Virus record (IMG/VR): IMGVR_UViG_3300044834_000100
Location: 1 to 33,302 of that record
Reading direction: 5' to 3' (one strand)
DNA from: a virus
DNA: 33,302 nucleotides
Shown here: piece by piece, positions 12,973 to 21,491 of the stretch
Layout of the letters: each line of letters opens with the position of its first letter
How positions within the stretch are numbered: the first letter of the stretch is position 1
Program-made: the position numbers and the translations under genes
The notes under the pieces: model-generated
What the model was told of the DNA's origin: nothing
Databases searched by the model: none
The model's input: only the letters and a program-made list of their open reading frames with translations

Positions 12973-15195
12973 ATGACTACCGGCTTCAAGACGCGCAAGC
13001 GCACTGCCGCTGAAAAGAAAAAGAACAAAGTCGGTTTGGAAGTCGGCGATACCGGAACGAAGATATTCGACGGCATCATCAGCGAAGAATACAATTCGAA
13101 ACTCGCTGACATTCGCGGCATCGCAATCTACGACGAGATGCGAAAGAGCGACGGCACCGTAAAGGCGGCCGTGCAGGCTGTCACGCTGCCGATACGCGCC
13201 GCCGAATGGTTTGTGAACCCGGCGACTGAGGAGCAAGCAGATCAAGACATCGCTGACTTCGTTACGCAATGTCTCTGGGAATATCAGGACTGCACGTTCG
13301 ATGATTTCTTACGCCAGGCGCTTCTCTCTTTGCCATTCGGGGTGATGGTCTTTGAGAAAGTGTTCAGCACTCGCGAGGTTGAGGGCGGCACGCGCATCGT
13401 ATGGGAGAAGCTCGCGCCGCGACTTCCGAAATCTATCCAGAAGTGGGCTATTGCCGACAAGTCGTTCGGCATCAGGCAGCAGAAGTCCGATGGCAGCGTA
13501 GCTGAGATACCCGGCGAGAAGCTGATCGTCTTCGTTCACGAGAAGGAGGGCGAGAACTGGTGGGGCGTTTCAATACTGCGTGCGGCATATAAGCACTGGT
13601 TCATCAAGAACACTATTTACAAAATCGACGCGATTGCATTCGAGCGTCAGGGGTTGGGCGTCCCGTACGCGAAGCTGCCCGAGGGCGCGACCGAAAGCGA
13701 CCGCCGCAAGGCGGAGGAAATTCTCAAGAACCTCCGGGCGAACTCGCAGGCATACATCATTGAGCCGCATGATTACGAGATCGGCTTCAAGGATATGCAA
13801 GCCGACAAGACGCGCGATCCGCAGAACTCCATCGCACATCACAACCGCGAGATCACGAAATCCGTACTCGCGCAATTCCTGGAGCTTGGGCAGAGCAGCA
13901 GCAGCGGATCAGGCGGGAGCCGCGCGCTGTCAGAAGACCATTCAGAACTATTCTTGCAATCGATCGAGACCATCGCGCGGTCGTTCGCAAGCGTGATGAA
14001 CAAGCACATCAAGGAACTTGTGGACCTCAACTTCGACGGCGTGAAGGAATACCCGAAGCTCGATTTTGAAGGCATCACCGCCGTGGACGTGAAGGCACTA
14101 GCCGACGCGTATCAGGTCCTCATTACCGCGGGAGCACTGACCGCACAGGATGCAGACGAGGGCTTGTTCCGCGAGCAGCTCGGGTTGCCCGAACTGGATG
14201 AGAGCGGCATCCGGGAGAAGGAGCCCGCCGCAACCCAGGTTGACCCGAACAATCCGGACCCGGCCCAAGCAAGCGAGCACCGCCACGTAAAAAAAAAGCC
14301 TCGCGCGTTCTCTGAGGCATTCAGGCCATACCGCAAGCTGACCTTTGCAGAAGGGAAGGTCAATTTCGACGCCCTCCAAAAGAAGCTGGACGAGCTGGAG
14401 AGCGTCTTCGACCAGCAGACCAAGGACCTTCTGACGGAGGCCCGGCATGGCTACATGGACGCACTGACCAAGGCCGCCCTTGCCGGCGACACCCAGGCCA
14501 TCAAAGACGCCACGCTGAAGGTCCAAAACGATTACGCCCGCATCCTCAAGAACGGCATGCAGAGCGCCTATATGTACGGCAAGAACAATGCCGCGAAAGA
14601 AATCGGGAAGGACGCCCCACCGAACCCGACCGAGATGCTACGGCAGATCGATATCCAGGCCGCAGCCATTGCCGATCAGCAGATTGCTTCCATCGTGACG
14701 GAGAGCAAGAACGCCTACGTTACGTCCCGGAACAAGGGCGAGTCCAAGAGCGTGGCTTTGGCCGCAGCCGATGCCGCCGCAGCAGCAGCGATTACGGACC
14801 TCACGGACGACGCTACCGGCATCCTCATGTCCGGGTACATCAACCACGGCCGCAATACGGTGTTCGACCGGAATGCCGACGACATTCACGGGCTGCAGCG
14901 GTCAGAGCTGATGGACGTGAGCACGTGCAATTACTGCCTGTCCGTGGACGGCCGGATCATCGAGAGTGACGACCCGTTCGGTCAGAACACGATTTTTCAT
15001 TCGAATTGCCGTGGGATTTGGGTTGCGATCCTCAAGGACGAAGAGGAGCTACCGAAGGTAGATGGTATTCCGAAATCGATACGAGATCGGTTCGGTGATG
15101 TGGTCAACGATCTGATTCAGCCAAAGAACCCGGTCACTCGGAAGGATTCCGCCGCGCGCGCGGAGGCGGATAAGCGGGCACGACGACAGCAATAA
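12973..15195 (+). CDS. Portal protein fused to MuF-like head morphogenesis domain
   Basis: 740 residues. Residues about 1-430 match the Mu gp29-like portal family (DUF935): the KSDGTVKAAVQAVTLPIRAAEW segment, GVMVFEKVF, RDPQNSIAHHNREITKSVL and a Gly/Ser-rich loop GQSSSSGSGGS. After a charged linker the C-terminal part (about 550-705) is the SPP1 gp7/Mu F type, with STCNYCLSVDGR and FHSNCRGIW. Mu and most relatives encode these as two proteins; here they are one, so each of 12 portal subunits would carry a MuF domain into the capsid. No SD; leaderless promoter upstream. Confidence 0.88.
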   Translation: MTTGFKTRKRTAAEKKKNKVGLEVGDTGTKIFDGIISEEYNSKLADIRGIAIYDEMRKSDGTVKAAVQAVTLPIRAAEWFVNPATEEQADQDIADFVTQCLWEYQDCTFDDFLRQALLSLPFGVMVFEKVFSTREVEGGTRIVWEKLAPRLPKSIQKWAIADKSFGIRQQKSDGSVAEIPGEKLIVFVHEKEGENWWGVSILRAAYKHWFIKNTIYKIDAIAFERQGLGVPYAKLPEGATESDRRKAEEILKNLRANSQAYIIEPHDYEIGFKDMQADKTRDPQNSIAHHNREITKSVLAQFLELGQSSSSGSGGSRALSEDHSELFLQSIETIARSFASVMNKHIKELVDLNFDGVKEYPKLDFEGITAVDVKALADAYQVLITAGALTAQDADEGLFREQLGLPELDESGIREKEPAATQVDPNNPDPAQASEHRHVKKKPRAFSEAFRPYRKLTFAEGKVNFDALQKKLDELESVFDQQTKDLLTEARHGYMDALTKAALAGDTQAIKDATLKVQNDYARILKNGMQSAYMYGKNNAAKEIGKDAPPNPTEMLRQIDIQAAAIADQQIASIVTESKNAYVTSRNKGESKSVALAAADAAAAAAITDLTDDATGILMSGYINHGRNTVFDRNADDIHGLQRSELMDVSTCNYCLSVDGRIIESDDPFGQNTIFHSNCRGIWVAILKDEEELPKVDGIPKSIRDRFGDVVNDLIQPKNPVTRKDSAARAEADKRARRQQ

Positions 15196-15254
15196 GCCTA
15201 CATCGACCTTTCGGTCATTTGTTTGAGAAGAAGTGCCTAACAATGATGTAGCGC

Positions 15255-15929
15255 CTATGGTTCGTCGTCACCAAGAAGTTTACGGAGGTCGGATTCAAGA
15301 TCAGTGAGTGCGTTTTGCGATAAAGCGGCGATGTTTCTGGATATTTCCGCCCACTTGGTAACATCTGGGTCTTTGGGAGCGTCAACAAGATACATGAATC
15401 CCAAGTGGGCGGACCTCAATTCGGTATTGATCTCATCAATCTTTAGCGTCGTCGACTTTGGAATAAATATCTTTTTTTCCGAGTACAGTTCTGCGAACAT
15501 GTTTCCCGCTTCGGCCACCCTAGCTGCGCGTTCTGCGCGTGAGGGCAGGCCAGCAGGTTCGAAGATACTCACATATTCTGCTATCGCCTGAACTAAACGC
15601 TTCAGCGACGCATACACCTCCGCAATTACCTCAGCACGCTTTTCGTGCAGACGAGAAAACCTCAGTTGCCGTTCAGCAGCCGCAATATTCAATTGTGATT
15701 TTAGCTTTTCAATCTCTACGTCCGAGCTTGCTTTAAGCCGAGCCTTCAATTGTTCGAGCTCCGTGTCATACTCTCCCTTAATCCTTGCTTTGAGACGTTC
15801 TGACCATTGTGTTTGGAAAACCCATACCACGAGGGCCGCAACCCCGCCCGCTGTCAGGCTGGATGCCGCGAGAAGCCCCAACGCCCACTGCAGCAGCTCG
15901 GTCACGGTGTTGTTATCCCCATCTGTCAT
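15255..15929 (-). CDS. Membrane-anchored coiled-coil protein (moron) inside the head operon
   Basis: 224 residues from the ATG ending at 15929. One transmembrane helix at about 13-38 (LLQWALGLLAASSLT..GVAALVVWVF), then a long charged coiled coil (43-100; WSERLKARIKGEYDTELEQL, RLKAS, EIEKLKSQL) and a helical C-terminal domain (HEKRAEVIAEVYASLKRLV). This arrangement is widespread in genomic islands and prophages without a known function. It is the only minus-strand gene inside the structural operon, between portal and protease, so it is a moron expressed independently, perhaps a host-protection gene. No clear SD. Confidence 0.65.
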   Translation of the reverse strand: MTDGDNNTVTELLQWALGLLAASSLTAGGVAALVVWVFQTQWSERLKARIKGEYDTELEQLKARLKASSDVEIEKLKSQLNIAAAERQLRFSRLHEKRAEVIAEVYASLKRLVQAIAEYVSIFEPAGLPSRAERAARVAEAGNMFAELYSEKKIFIPKSTTLKIDEINTELRSAHLGFMYLVDAPKDPDVTKWAEISRNIAALSQNALTDLESDLRKLLGDDEP

Positions 15930-15962
15930 AAAGGAAAAGCACTGGCATTGCTGACCTTGCCG

Positions 15963-15968
15963 TATGAT
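15963..15968 (+). promoter_or_regulatory. -10 element (TATGAT) of the protease gene
   Basis: TATGAT, 6 nt (TGACGT), ATG 15975; leaderless placement. It restarts plus-strand transcription right after the opposing moron. Confidence 0.5.
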
Positions 15969-15974
15969 TGACGT

Positions 15975-17219
15975 ATGAAGCAAGGGGAACGTGATAGCAA
16001 AAAGCGAATCGCGTTTCCGATCCAGCTCTTCGGAGAGGGACCGTCCTTTGCTGAATTACCGGATGAGATACACGTTGTCCCGACGGGCAAGTGGCAGCAT
16101 CCGAACTACGGCGAGATGGAAATAACATCCGCCACGGTCTCGGAGTTCGTTCAGAACTTCAAAGACATGGTTCGCAGGGACCTCCCCATTACGGCCGGGC
16201 ACGATAACGGCATGAATGGCGGAGAGCTGGAGGCGATCGGCTGGTTCAAGGAGCTGATCGATCGGGGGGTAAATGGCCTCTACGCAGTCGTAGAGTGGAC
16301 CGAGGAAGGCAAGCGACTCCTCAGCAATCGCGCCTTCAAGTACTTCTCACCCGAGTTTTACGAGAAGTACGAAGACCCGGAAACGGGTGACACGCGCGAA
16401 CACGTTCTTGTCGGCGGGGCGCTTACCAACAGGCCCTACTTCAAAGAACTCGATCCGGTGGTCGCATTTAGCGAGCCACGGATTATCACGAAATTTAATG
16501 AACACAATAACGATATGAATCTCAAAGACATCCTCGCAAAGAAGCCGGAAGAGCTGAGCGACGCCGAGAAGGCATTTGTGCGCGAGCACAAGAGCGAACT
16601 AGACGCCGATCAGACGACTGTCTTCGAAAGCGTGCTGGTAGAAACCCCATCCGAAACGGACGAGGAAAAGACAGCGCGCGAGCAGAAGGAAAAGGAAGAC
16701 GCGAACGAGGCCGCAGGCCTTAATCGCGACGGCTCGGCCAAGGTGGTCGCGTCAGAACGGGGGACCAAGGTTATTACCATGTCTGAGGCCGAAGTGACCG
16801 CACTCCGCACAGCGGCAGACGCAGGCGCAAAGGCGCTGCAGAAGATCGAAGCGTCGGAGCGCGCCCAGAAGGCGGCCAGGATGGTATTCTCGTCCAGCAA
16901 CAAGGACGGGCGCTTCACCCCGAAGCAACAGCCGGCTCTTGAGAGCTTCATGGCCACATTGTCAGAGAAGCAGCAGGACCAACTCATCAACCTCGTAAAC
17001 AACATGCCGAAGATGCAATTCGGCGAGATCGGCGACGGCGGCAAGGAAAACGACGGCTCGGCAGCCACGATCTACAGCGAGATTAAGGGCCTCGCGGACG
17101 CGAAAATTCTCGCCTCCGAAGGCAAGCTCAAGTTCTCGCAAGCCCTCTTGCAGGTGTACGCGGAGAAGCCGGAATTGAAGGCTTCCTACGAAGCGGCACT
17201 TGCCGCCGGAGACAAATAA
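15975..17219 (+). CDS. Head maturation protease (Mu gpI-like) with C-terminal scaffold
   Basis: 414 residues. Residues about 10-165 match the Mu I protein family: FPIQLFG...VVPTGKWQHPNYGEM, LPITAGHDNG, EAIGWFKELI, NRAFKYFSPEF and GGALTNRPYFKEL. These hold the likely catalytic His/Ser region of the capsid protease. The remaining 230 residues are highly charged, Glu/Lys/Ala-rich and helical (scaffold). An internal Met181 opens the scaffold segment. The protease would cleave the scaffold and itself during head maturation. Between the minus-strand moron and the decoration protein gene. Confidence 0.85.
   Translation: MKQGERDSKKRIAFPIQLFGEGPSFAELPDEIHVVPTGKWQHPNYGEMEITSATVSEFVQNFKDMVRRDLPITAGHDNGMNGGELEAIGWFKELIDRGVNGLYAVVEWTEEGKRLLSNRAFKYFSPEFYEKYEDPETGDTREHVLVGGALTNRPYFKELDPVVAFSEPRIITKFNEHNNDMNLKDILAKKPEELSDAEKAFVREHKSELDADQTTVFESVLVETPSETDEEKTAREQKEKEDANEAAGLNRDGSAKVVASERGTKVITMSEAEVTALRTAADAGAKALQKIEASERAQKAARMVFSSSNKDGRFTPKQQPALESFMATLSEKQQDQLINLVNNMPKMQFGEIGDGGKENDGSAATIYSEIKGLADAKILASEGKLKFSQALLQVYAEKPELKASYEAALAAGDK
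16515..17219 (+). CDS. Nested scaffold protein (internal start within the protease gene)
   Basis: 234 residues from ATG 16515, in frame with the protease. Sequence starts MNLKDILAKKPEELSDAEKA, a natural scaffold N-terminus, and stays helical and charged. In Mu and lambda the scaffold is made from an internal in-frame start of the protease gene. The ATG has T at -1 and CACAAT (16503-16508) 6 nt upstream, the same spacing as the other -10/ATG pairs. Inferred; no direct proof that this start is used. Confidence 0.45.
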   Translation: MNLKDILAKKPEELSDAEKAFVREHKSELDADQTTVFESVLVETPSETDEEKTAREQKEKEDANEAAGLNRDGSAKVVASERGTKVITMSEAEVTALRTAADAGAKALQKIEASERAQKAARMVFSSSNKDGRFTPKQQPALESFMATLSEKQQDQLINLVNNMPKMQFGEIGDGGKENDGSAATIYSEIKGLADAKILASEGKLKFSQALLQVYAEKPELKASYEAALAAGDK

Positions 17220-17242
17220 TTATCCCGTAATTCTAAACATCT

Positions 17243-17623
17243 ATGTCTACAGAAAACATCGGTTTCTCTCGTTCGCGTGAAGCTGGCGAGGCGATGACCG
17301 ACAAGCAGTTCTACATCGTACAGCTCGACGCTACAGGCAAAATCGAGGTAGCCGAGGGCGCCACGGATCTTATCGTCGGCGTTCTTCAGAACGCACCGGG
17401 AGCGGGCGAGCAGGCTACCTACGCATTCGGCGGAGTGGCAAAGGTCATTTCCGGCGGCACAATCGGCGTCGGCGCGTGGGTTACCACGGACGGCAACGGT
17501 AAGGCGGTGGCCACTACGACCGACGGCGACATCGTCATCGGCCGCTTCATTGGTACTGCAGCAGCAGCGAGCGGCGACCTCGTCGAGGTTCAGCTCGGCA
17601 TTCAGCACCTGTACATCGCGTAA
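17243..17623 (+). CDS. Capsid decoration/cement protein (DUF2190-like)
   Basis: 126 residues between protease/scaffold and major capsid, the usual place for a decoration protein. Gly/Ala/Thr-rich all-beta sequence: VQLDATGKIEVAEGATDLIVGVL, GGVAKVISGGTIGVGAWV, DGNGKAVATTTDGDIVIGRF, resembling DUF2190-type proteins that stabilise the expanded capsid. Start ATG 17243 has no SD (TAAACATCT before it). Short length and strong composition similarity support the role; sequence motifs alone are not decisive. Confidence 0.7.
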   Translation: MSTENIGFSRSREAGEAMTDKQFYIVQLDATGKIEVAEGATDLIVGVLQNAPGAGEQATYAFGGVAKVISGGTIGVGAWVTTDGNGKAVATTTDGDIVIGRFIGTAAAASGDLVEVQLGIQHLYIA

Positions 17624-17646
17624 TCTTACTCATCACATTCACTATT

Positions 17647-18576
17647 ATGTCTACCCCACGTTACCAAGGAGTCGACCCGATACTCACTGACGTATCGCTC
17701 GGCTACAAGAATGAGGCGTACATCTCGGAGCTTCTGCTCCCAACCCTGCCGGTCAAGTTCCAGAGCGGCAAGCACTTCGTTTACGACAAAGGAAAGTTCC
17801 GGTCCGAAGACAACATGCGCGGCATGGGGTCTCGATCGAAGGAAGTAACGCACAACATCAGCACCGGTCTGACGTACTTCTGCGAGGACCACGCCCTCAA
17901 GGAATTCGTTGCCGATGAGGAAGTGGACAATGCGCCAGCAGGCGTCGACCCGTACGTAGACGCAACGGAAAACGTCACCGAAAAGCATCTTGTGTCGCAG
18001 GAAATCGAAACGGCGGCGCTGCTTACGAGCACGTCCGTAATCACCTCGAACAGTACGCTTTCAGGTACGAGCCAGTGGTCAAACAGCAACTCCGATCCGG
18101 TCACGGCCATCCGCGAGGCGAAGCAGACGGTTCACGCCAACATCATGGTTGATCCGAACGTTCTCGTGCTCGGCAAGCAGGTAATCGACAAGCTGATCGA
18201 TCACCCGGCCATCATCGAGCGCGTGAAGTACTCGCAGCTCGGTGTTCTCAACACGGACCTTCTTGCACGCTTCTTCGATGTCGAGAGAGTCGTCATCGGC
18301 GGAGCGATGAAGAATGCCACCGTGGAAGGTCAAACGGACTCCATGTCATACATCTGGGGCAAAGACGCCCTCCTTGCGTACATTAATCCGCGCTTCGGTC
18401 AGAAGTCGGTAACGCTTGGTGTGAAGTACCAGTGGAAGACTCGCACGACCGAACGGCTTAACGGAACCGACGAACGCGACCGCCGCGGTCAGTTCATCCG
18501 CGTGGGAGATCACTACTACGATCCGCAGCTTATCGCCGCATCAGCCGGATACTTGTTCAAAAACGCAGTCGCTTAA
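17647..18576 (+). CDS. Major capsid protein
   Basis: 309 residues, predicted HK97-like major head protein by order and composition. N-terminal DPILTDVSLGYKNEAYISE and LLPTLPVKFQSGKHFVYDKG (N-arm and E-loop type region), then helical P-domain segments (VDPNVLVLGKQVIDKLIDHP, IIERVKY) and a C-terminal beta part ending QLIAASAGYLFKNAVA. Such proteins are annotated as capsid in many Mu-like and metagenomic phages. No SD; TT before ATG. A 10-bp hairpin follows the stop, probably protecting this abundant mRNA. Confidence 0.8.
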   Translation: MSTPRYQGVDPILTDVSLGYKNEAYISELLLPTLPVKFQSGKHFVYDKGKFRSEDNMRGMGSRSKEVTHNISTGLTYFCEDHALKEFVADEEVDNAPAGVDPYVDATENVTEKHLVSQEIETAALLTSTSVITSNSTLSGTSQWSNSNSDPVTAIREAKQTVHANIMVDPNVLVLGKQVIDKLIDHPAIIERVKYSQLGVLNTDLLARFFDVERVVIGGAMKNATVEGQTDSMSYIWGKDALLAYINPRFGQKSVTLGVKYQWKTRTTERLNGTDERDRRGQFIRVGDHYYDPQLIAASAGYLFKNAVA

Positions 18577-18586
18577 TAGCCGCAAC

Positions 18587-18612
18587 CTGGCCCGGCTTCA
18601 CCGCCGGGCCAG
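18587..18612 (+). promoter_or_regulatory. Strong hairpin after the major capsid gene, no U-tract
   Basis: CTGGCCCGGC (18587-18596) pairs perfectly with GCCGGGCCAG (18603-18612). CAAGCTC follows instead of T residues, so this is more likely an mRNA-stabilising or processing element than a full terminator. Confidence 0.55.
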
Positions 18613-18631
18613 CAAGCTCAAACCAATTTCT

Positions 18632-19168
18632 ATGGGAGAAATAATCCACAAAGACGTTCCAATACACGCACCTGACTTCCAAGTCATAAACCGCGCGGGC
18701 ATCTCGCGCGTGAAGCGTACCGGCGGCATCGTCAGAGAGATGGCGGTAGCCGTCTTTGATCCGTCCGGCGATACTTCGCATCGTACGGTCGCGGCGCACG
18801 GGCTCGGGGTTTACATCCCCAGCAAAGCCGTCATCACACGCGTTTTCTATGACGTGGTGACCACCTTCACATCAGCAACAGATGCCGGCACGGTCGCCAT
18901 CCATGCGCAATCCGCAAACGACATCCTCGCAGCGGTAGCGATCTCGGCAGCCGGTGATGTACTCGATGCGGGGCTCCACGGGACCAAGATCGGGTTTCCG
19001 AACTTCGGGGCCGATGCAGCACACGACAGCGCAGTTGAAGTCGCGGCACTCTTCGCAGCGACGATGCTCAAGACCACGGCAGAGCGCGAAATCACAGCCA
19101 CAGTCGCGGTCGAAGCGCTCACCGCAGGAAAAGCCAACATCTATGTCGAGTACATTATCAGCGACTAA
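18632..19168 (+). CDS. Putative virion protein, function unknown
   Basis: 178 residues. N-terminal SRVKRTGGIVREMAVAVFDP, then the segment HGLGVYIPSKAVITRVFYDVVTTFTSATD, followed by Ala/Thr-rich beta segments (DAGTVAIHAQSANDILAAV) and a TAGKANIYVEYIISD end. IPSKAVITRVFYDVVTTF-like stretches recur in structural proteins of environmental phages, with no assigned role. It is the first gene after the capsid in a block of beta-rich genes. Could be a head fibre or a minor head protein. Confidence 0.55.
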   Translation: MGEIIHKDVPIHAPDFQVINRAGISRVKRTGGIVREMAVAVFDPSGDTSHRTVAAHGLGVYIPSKAVITRVFYDVVTTFTSATDAGTVAIHAQSANDILAAVAISAAGDVLDAGLHGTKIGFPNFGADAAHDSAVEVAALFAATMLKTTAEREITATVAVEALTAGKANIYVEYIISD

Positions 19169-19178
19169 TCCATTTCCT

Positions 19179-19574
19179 ATGGAATATTTCGTATCCAGCA
19201 CAGTGCAGCACGACGGAAAAACCTATCTTCGCGGTGACACTATTGGCCTCAGCACCGAGACGGCAGGCCCGCTCTTGCAAGCGGGCGCCATCCAGACCGA
19301 ACCGGTTACGGACGCGCAAACACCAGTGCAAGTTGTCCCGGCCGAAGAGGTTGCCCCATCAGTAGGGGGCCAGGAGGTGAAGACCGGCGAGCCCTCAATC
19401 GACGGCCGCGAGGACGGTAAGAGGGGCGAGGCCACAGACGTGTCGCCCGTAGTCGAATCCGCACCGGAAAGCGCACCGGTTATCACAAACAAACGAAAAA
19501 ACACCACTAAGCCAGAGGAAGTCGAACCTGTGGCCCCTGAGAAGGAGCCGAAGGACCCATCAGCAGACCTCTAG
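19179..19574 (+). CDS. Hypothetical virion-associated protein with disordered tail
   Basis: 131 residues from ATG 19179, 10 nt after the previous stop. Only the first 35-40 residues look folded (MEYFVSSTVQHDGKTYLRGD, then LSTETAGPLLQAGAI), a small beta module found at the start of many phage head-proximal proteins. The rest is acidic, Pro/Glu/Val-rich and repetitive, ending in a Lys-rich stretch (NKRKNTTKPEEVEPV). An upstream in-frame extension reads through the previous gene and is rejected. Function unknown. Confidence 0.5.
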   Translation: MEYFVSSTVQHDGKTYLRGDTIGLSTETAGPLLQAGAIQTEPVTDAQTPVQVVPAEEVAPSVGGQEVKTGEPSIDGREDGKRGEATDVSPVVESAPESAPVITNKRKNTTKPEEVEPVAPEKEPKDPSADL

Positions 19575-19577
19575 CGT

Positions 19578-20009
19578 ATGATGGGTACCATTCGCACACT
19601 CAGAGCATCAGCGGCACAAGCGGCTGCCGGTACAGTAACCGGCAGTGCCGTCCTTCTCGGCAGGCACTACCGGGAGCTGATCGTCCAGCTCAACGTCTCA
19701 GCCGCTGGCACGGACGTGGGTGATACGCTCGACGTTTATGTCGACACGACATTCGACGGAGGCGACACCTTCGTAAACATCGGGCACTTCACGCAGGTAG
19801 TCGGAAACGGCGGAGCGAAGAAATTCATCATGTCCTTCTGCAACGCCGCTCCCGGAGCATCAGCCGTGACGGCGGTTGGCACTGACGCCGCAGCAGGCGC
19901 AACCCGACAGATTGGCTTCGGCGATCAAATCCGATACCGCAGCGTGATGGTAGATGCAGACGCAAACGGGTCCTTTACGCACGCGATTACGGCTATGGCC
20001 AAAGACTAG
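19578..20009 (+). CDS. Putative virion protein, function unknown
   Basis: 143 residues, starts 3 nt after the previous stop (ATGATGGG). Alternating hydrophobic/Thr/Gly segments (GTVTGSAVLLGRHYRELIVQL, GDTLDVYVDTTFDGGDTF, NIGHFTQVVGNGGAKKFIM) suggest a beta-sandwich, as in neck or decoration proteins. AAAGATRQIGFGDQIRYRSV near the end. No family recognised. Member of the beta-rich cluster between the capsid and connector genes. Confidence 0.5.
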   Translation: MMGTIRTLRASAAQAAAGTVTGSAVLLGRHYRELIVQLNVSAAGTDVGDTLDVYVDTTFDGGDTFVNIGHFTQVVGNGGAKKFIMSFCNAAPGASAVTAVGTDAAAGATRQIGFGDQIRYRSVMVDADANGSFTHAITAMAKD

Positions 20010-20011
20010 GT

Positions 20012-20326
20012 ATGGATTACTCAATCAAGGTGCGCGCAATCGACAAGGTCACGGTCCAGGACACCGGGGAGAACCTCCTGTCCGTGCAGTTCGACATCCT
20101 GAAGTTTCCGAAAGAGCCAGACCAGGACCCAGAAGTCGTTCGGACAGGGCGTCATGGATTTCCCCTAGGCGTCACCGTCACGGAGCTTGAGCTTGAGCTC
20201 AAGGGTGTCCTCGCGGCCTTCGTGACCGACACGGAAACGGCGGAAGCCTCGGCCGAGTTCACTGCCGAAGACGCTCAGGCAGACGCTACGATCGCAGCGA
20301 TGCTCGATAAGGAGATTACAAACTAG
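20012..20326 (+). CDS. Hypothetical protein
   Basis: 104 residues, 2 nt after the previous stop. YSIKVRAIDKVTVQDTGENL and FDILKFPKE form a likely beta start, then a LGVTVTELELELKGVLAAFV segment and an acidic Ala-rich helix (TAEASAEFTAEDAQAD). Tightly packed between structural genes, so probably virion-associated. No family recognised; no SD (AGACTAGGT before ATG). Confidence 0.45.
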   Translation: MDYSIKVRAIDKVTVQDTGENLLSVQFDILKFPKEPDQDPEVVRTGRHGFPLGVTVTELELELKGVLAAFVTDTETAEASAEFTAEDAQADATIAAMLDKEITN

Positions 20327-20336
20327 AACCAACATT

Positions 20337-20963
20337 ATGCCCAAAGTTCAAATGGCGTTCGCGGGATCAATCCCACTCGATGCGAATGTCGAGATGGTCC
20401 ATCGCGACCGATTCGGAAATGTGAAGCCGATCTTTCAAGAGAACCGGCTCTGCACCCGGTTGCTTAAGGCCGGCTACCTATCCCCTCTATGGATCAACGC
20501 GTGGTACGCGCCGGTCGTACAGCCCCTTATGGGCTACTGGGCGGCTGCAAAAGACACACGCAACCTCATTACGACGACCGGGAAGGCCGGGGCCGCTTCT
20601 CGTATCAATGGCTCGGGAGGGGAGGCGGCGTTTACCTCGATCGGCATTGGCGTCGGCACCACGTCAGCAAACGTCGCGGATACCGCACTTGAGACGGAAA
20701 AAAAGGCCGACGGGACAGCAGCTTCCGGCGTTCACGCACTCGCCACGGCCTCAGTCACGGCTTCGCGCGTCACGACCACGGTTACGAATGATACGGCGCA
20801 ACTTGTCGGAACGATATCCTTCACGGCGACCCTTGCTGTGACCGAGTCCGGCGTTTTCAACGCAGACACCAACGGCACCATGATCGCCCGTCAGGTATTC
20901 TCTGGGATCAACGTCGTTTCGGGCGACTCGCTACAGCTCACGTGGAAGCTCAAAGCCGCTTAG
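20337..20963 (+). CDS. Putative tail/head-fibre-type structural protein
   Basis: 208 residues. N-terminal half basic and aromatic (DRFGNVKPIFQENRLCTRLL, INAWYAPVVQPLMGYWAAAKD), then a Ser/Thr/Gly beta-rich half: AAFTSIGIGVGTTSANVADT, TVTNDTAQLVGTISFTATLAV, TESGVFNADTNG. The second pattern is common in phage fibre and receptor-binding proteins, where it forms repetitive beta structure. 10 nt after the previous stop; TAGAAC lies 7 nt before the ATG, a weak version of the -10/ATG motif. Adhesive role is inferred. Confidence 0.5.
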   Translation: MPKVQMAFAGSIPLDANVEMVHRDRFGNVKPIFQENRLCTRLLKAGYLSPLWINAWYAPVVQPLMGYWAAAKDTRNLITTTGKAGAASRINGSGGEAAFTSIGIGVGTTSANVADTALETEKKADGTAASGVHALATASVTASRVTTTVTNDTAQLVGTISFTATLAVTESGVFNADTNGTMIARQVFSGINVVSGDSLQLTWKLKAA

Positions 20964-20981
20964 TCGCTAACGCTTCCGATT

Positions 20982-21491
20982 ATGGCGAAATATCTCATTT
21001 TCAACGGCGCTGCGGCCGGCGCTGCAGCACCCGTAGCGGTTACCACCGGCACGGCGATCAAGACGCTACTGCAGGTGAAGCCGAGCGCGACGATTTCGGC
21101 AAAGATAGTCGAGTGGGGCATCAGCTTCGACGGCTCCGCAGCAGCGACGCCCATCAAGGTGGAGCTTGTAGAGACCTCCGGCGCAGCGACGGTCACAGCC
21201 TCGGCTGCGGCTGACATTACAAAGCTGGATGCGCCGGCACTCACAGGCGGCGATCCTACGACCAACCTGATACCAGTCGGCACCACCTCTACCGGCTACA
21301 CTGCGTCTGGCGAGGGGACGCCGGGTACATGCCGCATCTTCGATGTTCAGTTCATCGCCCCCACGAACCAGTACGTGAAGCAATTCCCGCTCGGATGCGA
21401 GCCGGTCATTCAAGTGAGCACATTCGCGCGCATCCGCGTAACAGCGGCCGCTGCTGTGAACGCGTACTGCTACATGATCGTGGAGGTTTAA
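20982..21491 (+). CDS. Putative structural protein, function unknown
   Basis: 169 residues, Ala/Thr/Val-rich. IEWGISFDG-type opening (SAKIVEWGISFDGSAAATPI), a VELVETSGAATVTASAAADI strand pair, then QFIAPTNQYVKQFPLGCEPV and RIRVTAAAAVNAYCYMIVEV. This is a beta-sandwich composition often seen in phage surface proteins of unknown assignment. The end of the gene overlaps a tRNA-like fold (21479-21533). No SD. Confidence 0.5.
   Translation: MAKYLIFNGAAAGAAAPVAVTTGTAIKTLLQVKPSATISAKIVEWGISFDGSAAATPIKVELVETSGAATVTASAAADITKLDAPALTGGDPTTNLIPVGTTSTGYTASGEGTPGTCRIFDVQFIAPTNQYVKQFPLGCEPVIQVSTFARIRVTAAAAVNAYCYMIVEV

Noticed and set aside
18954-19178. Upstream extension of the 131-residue gene at 19179
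   Set aside because: Overlaps the 178-residue virion gene in another frame and is Arg/Ser-rich shadow sequence.
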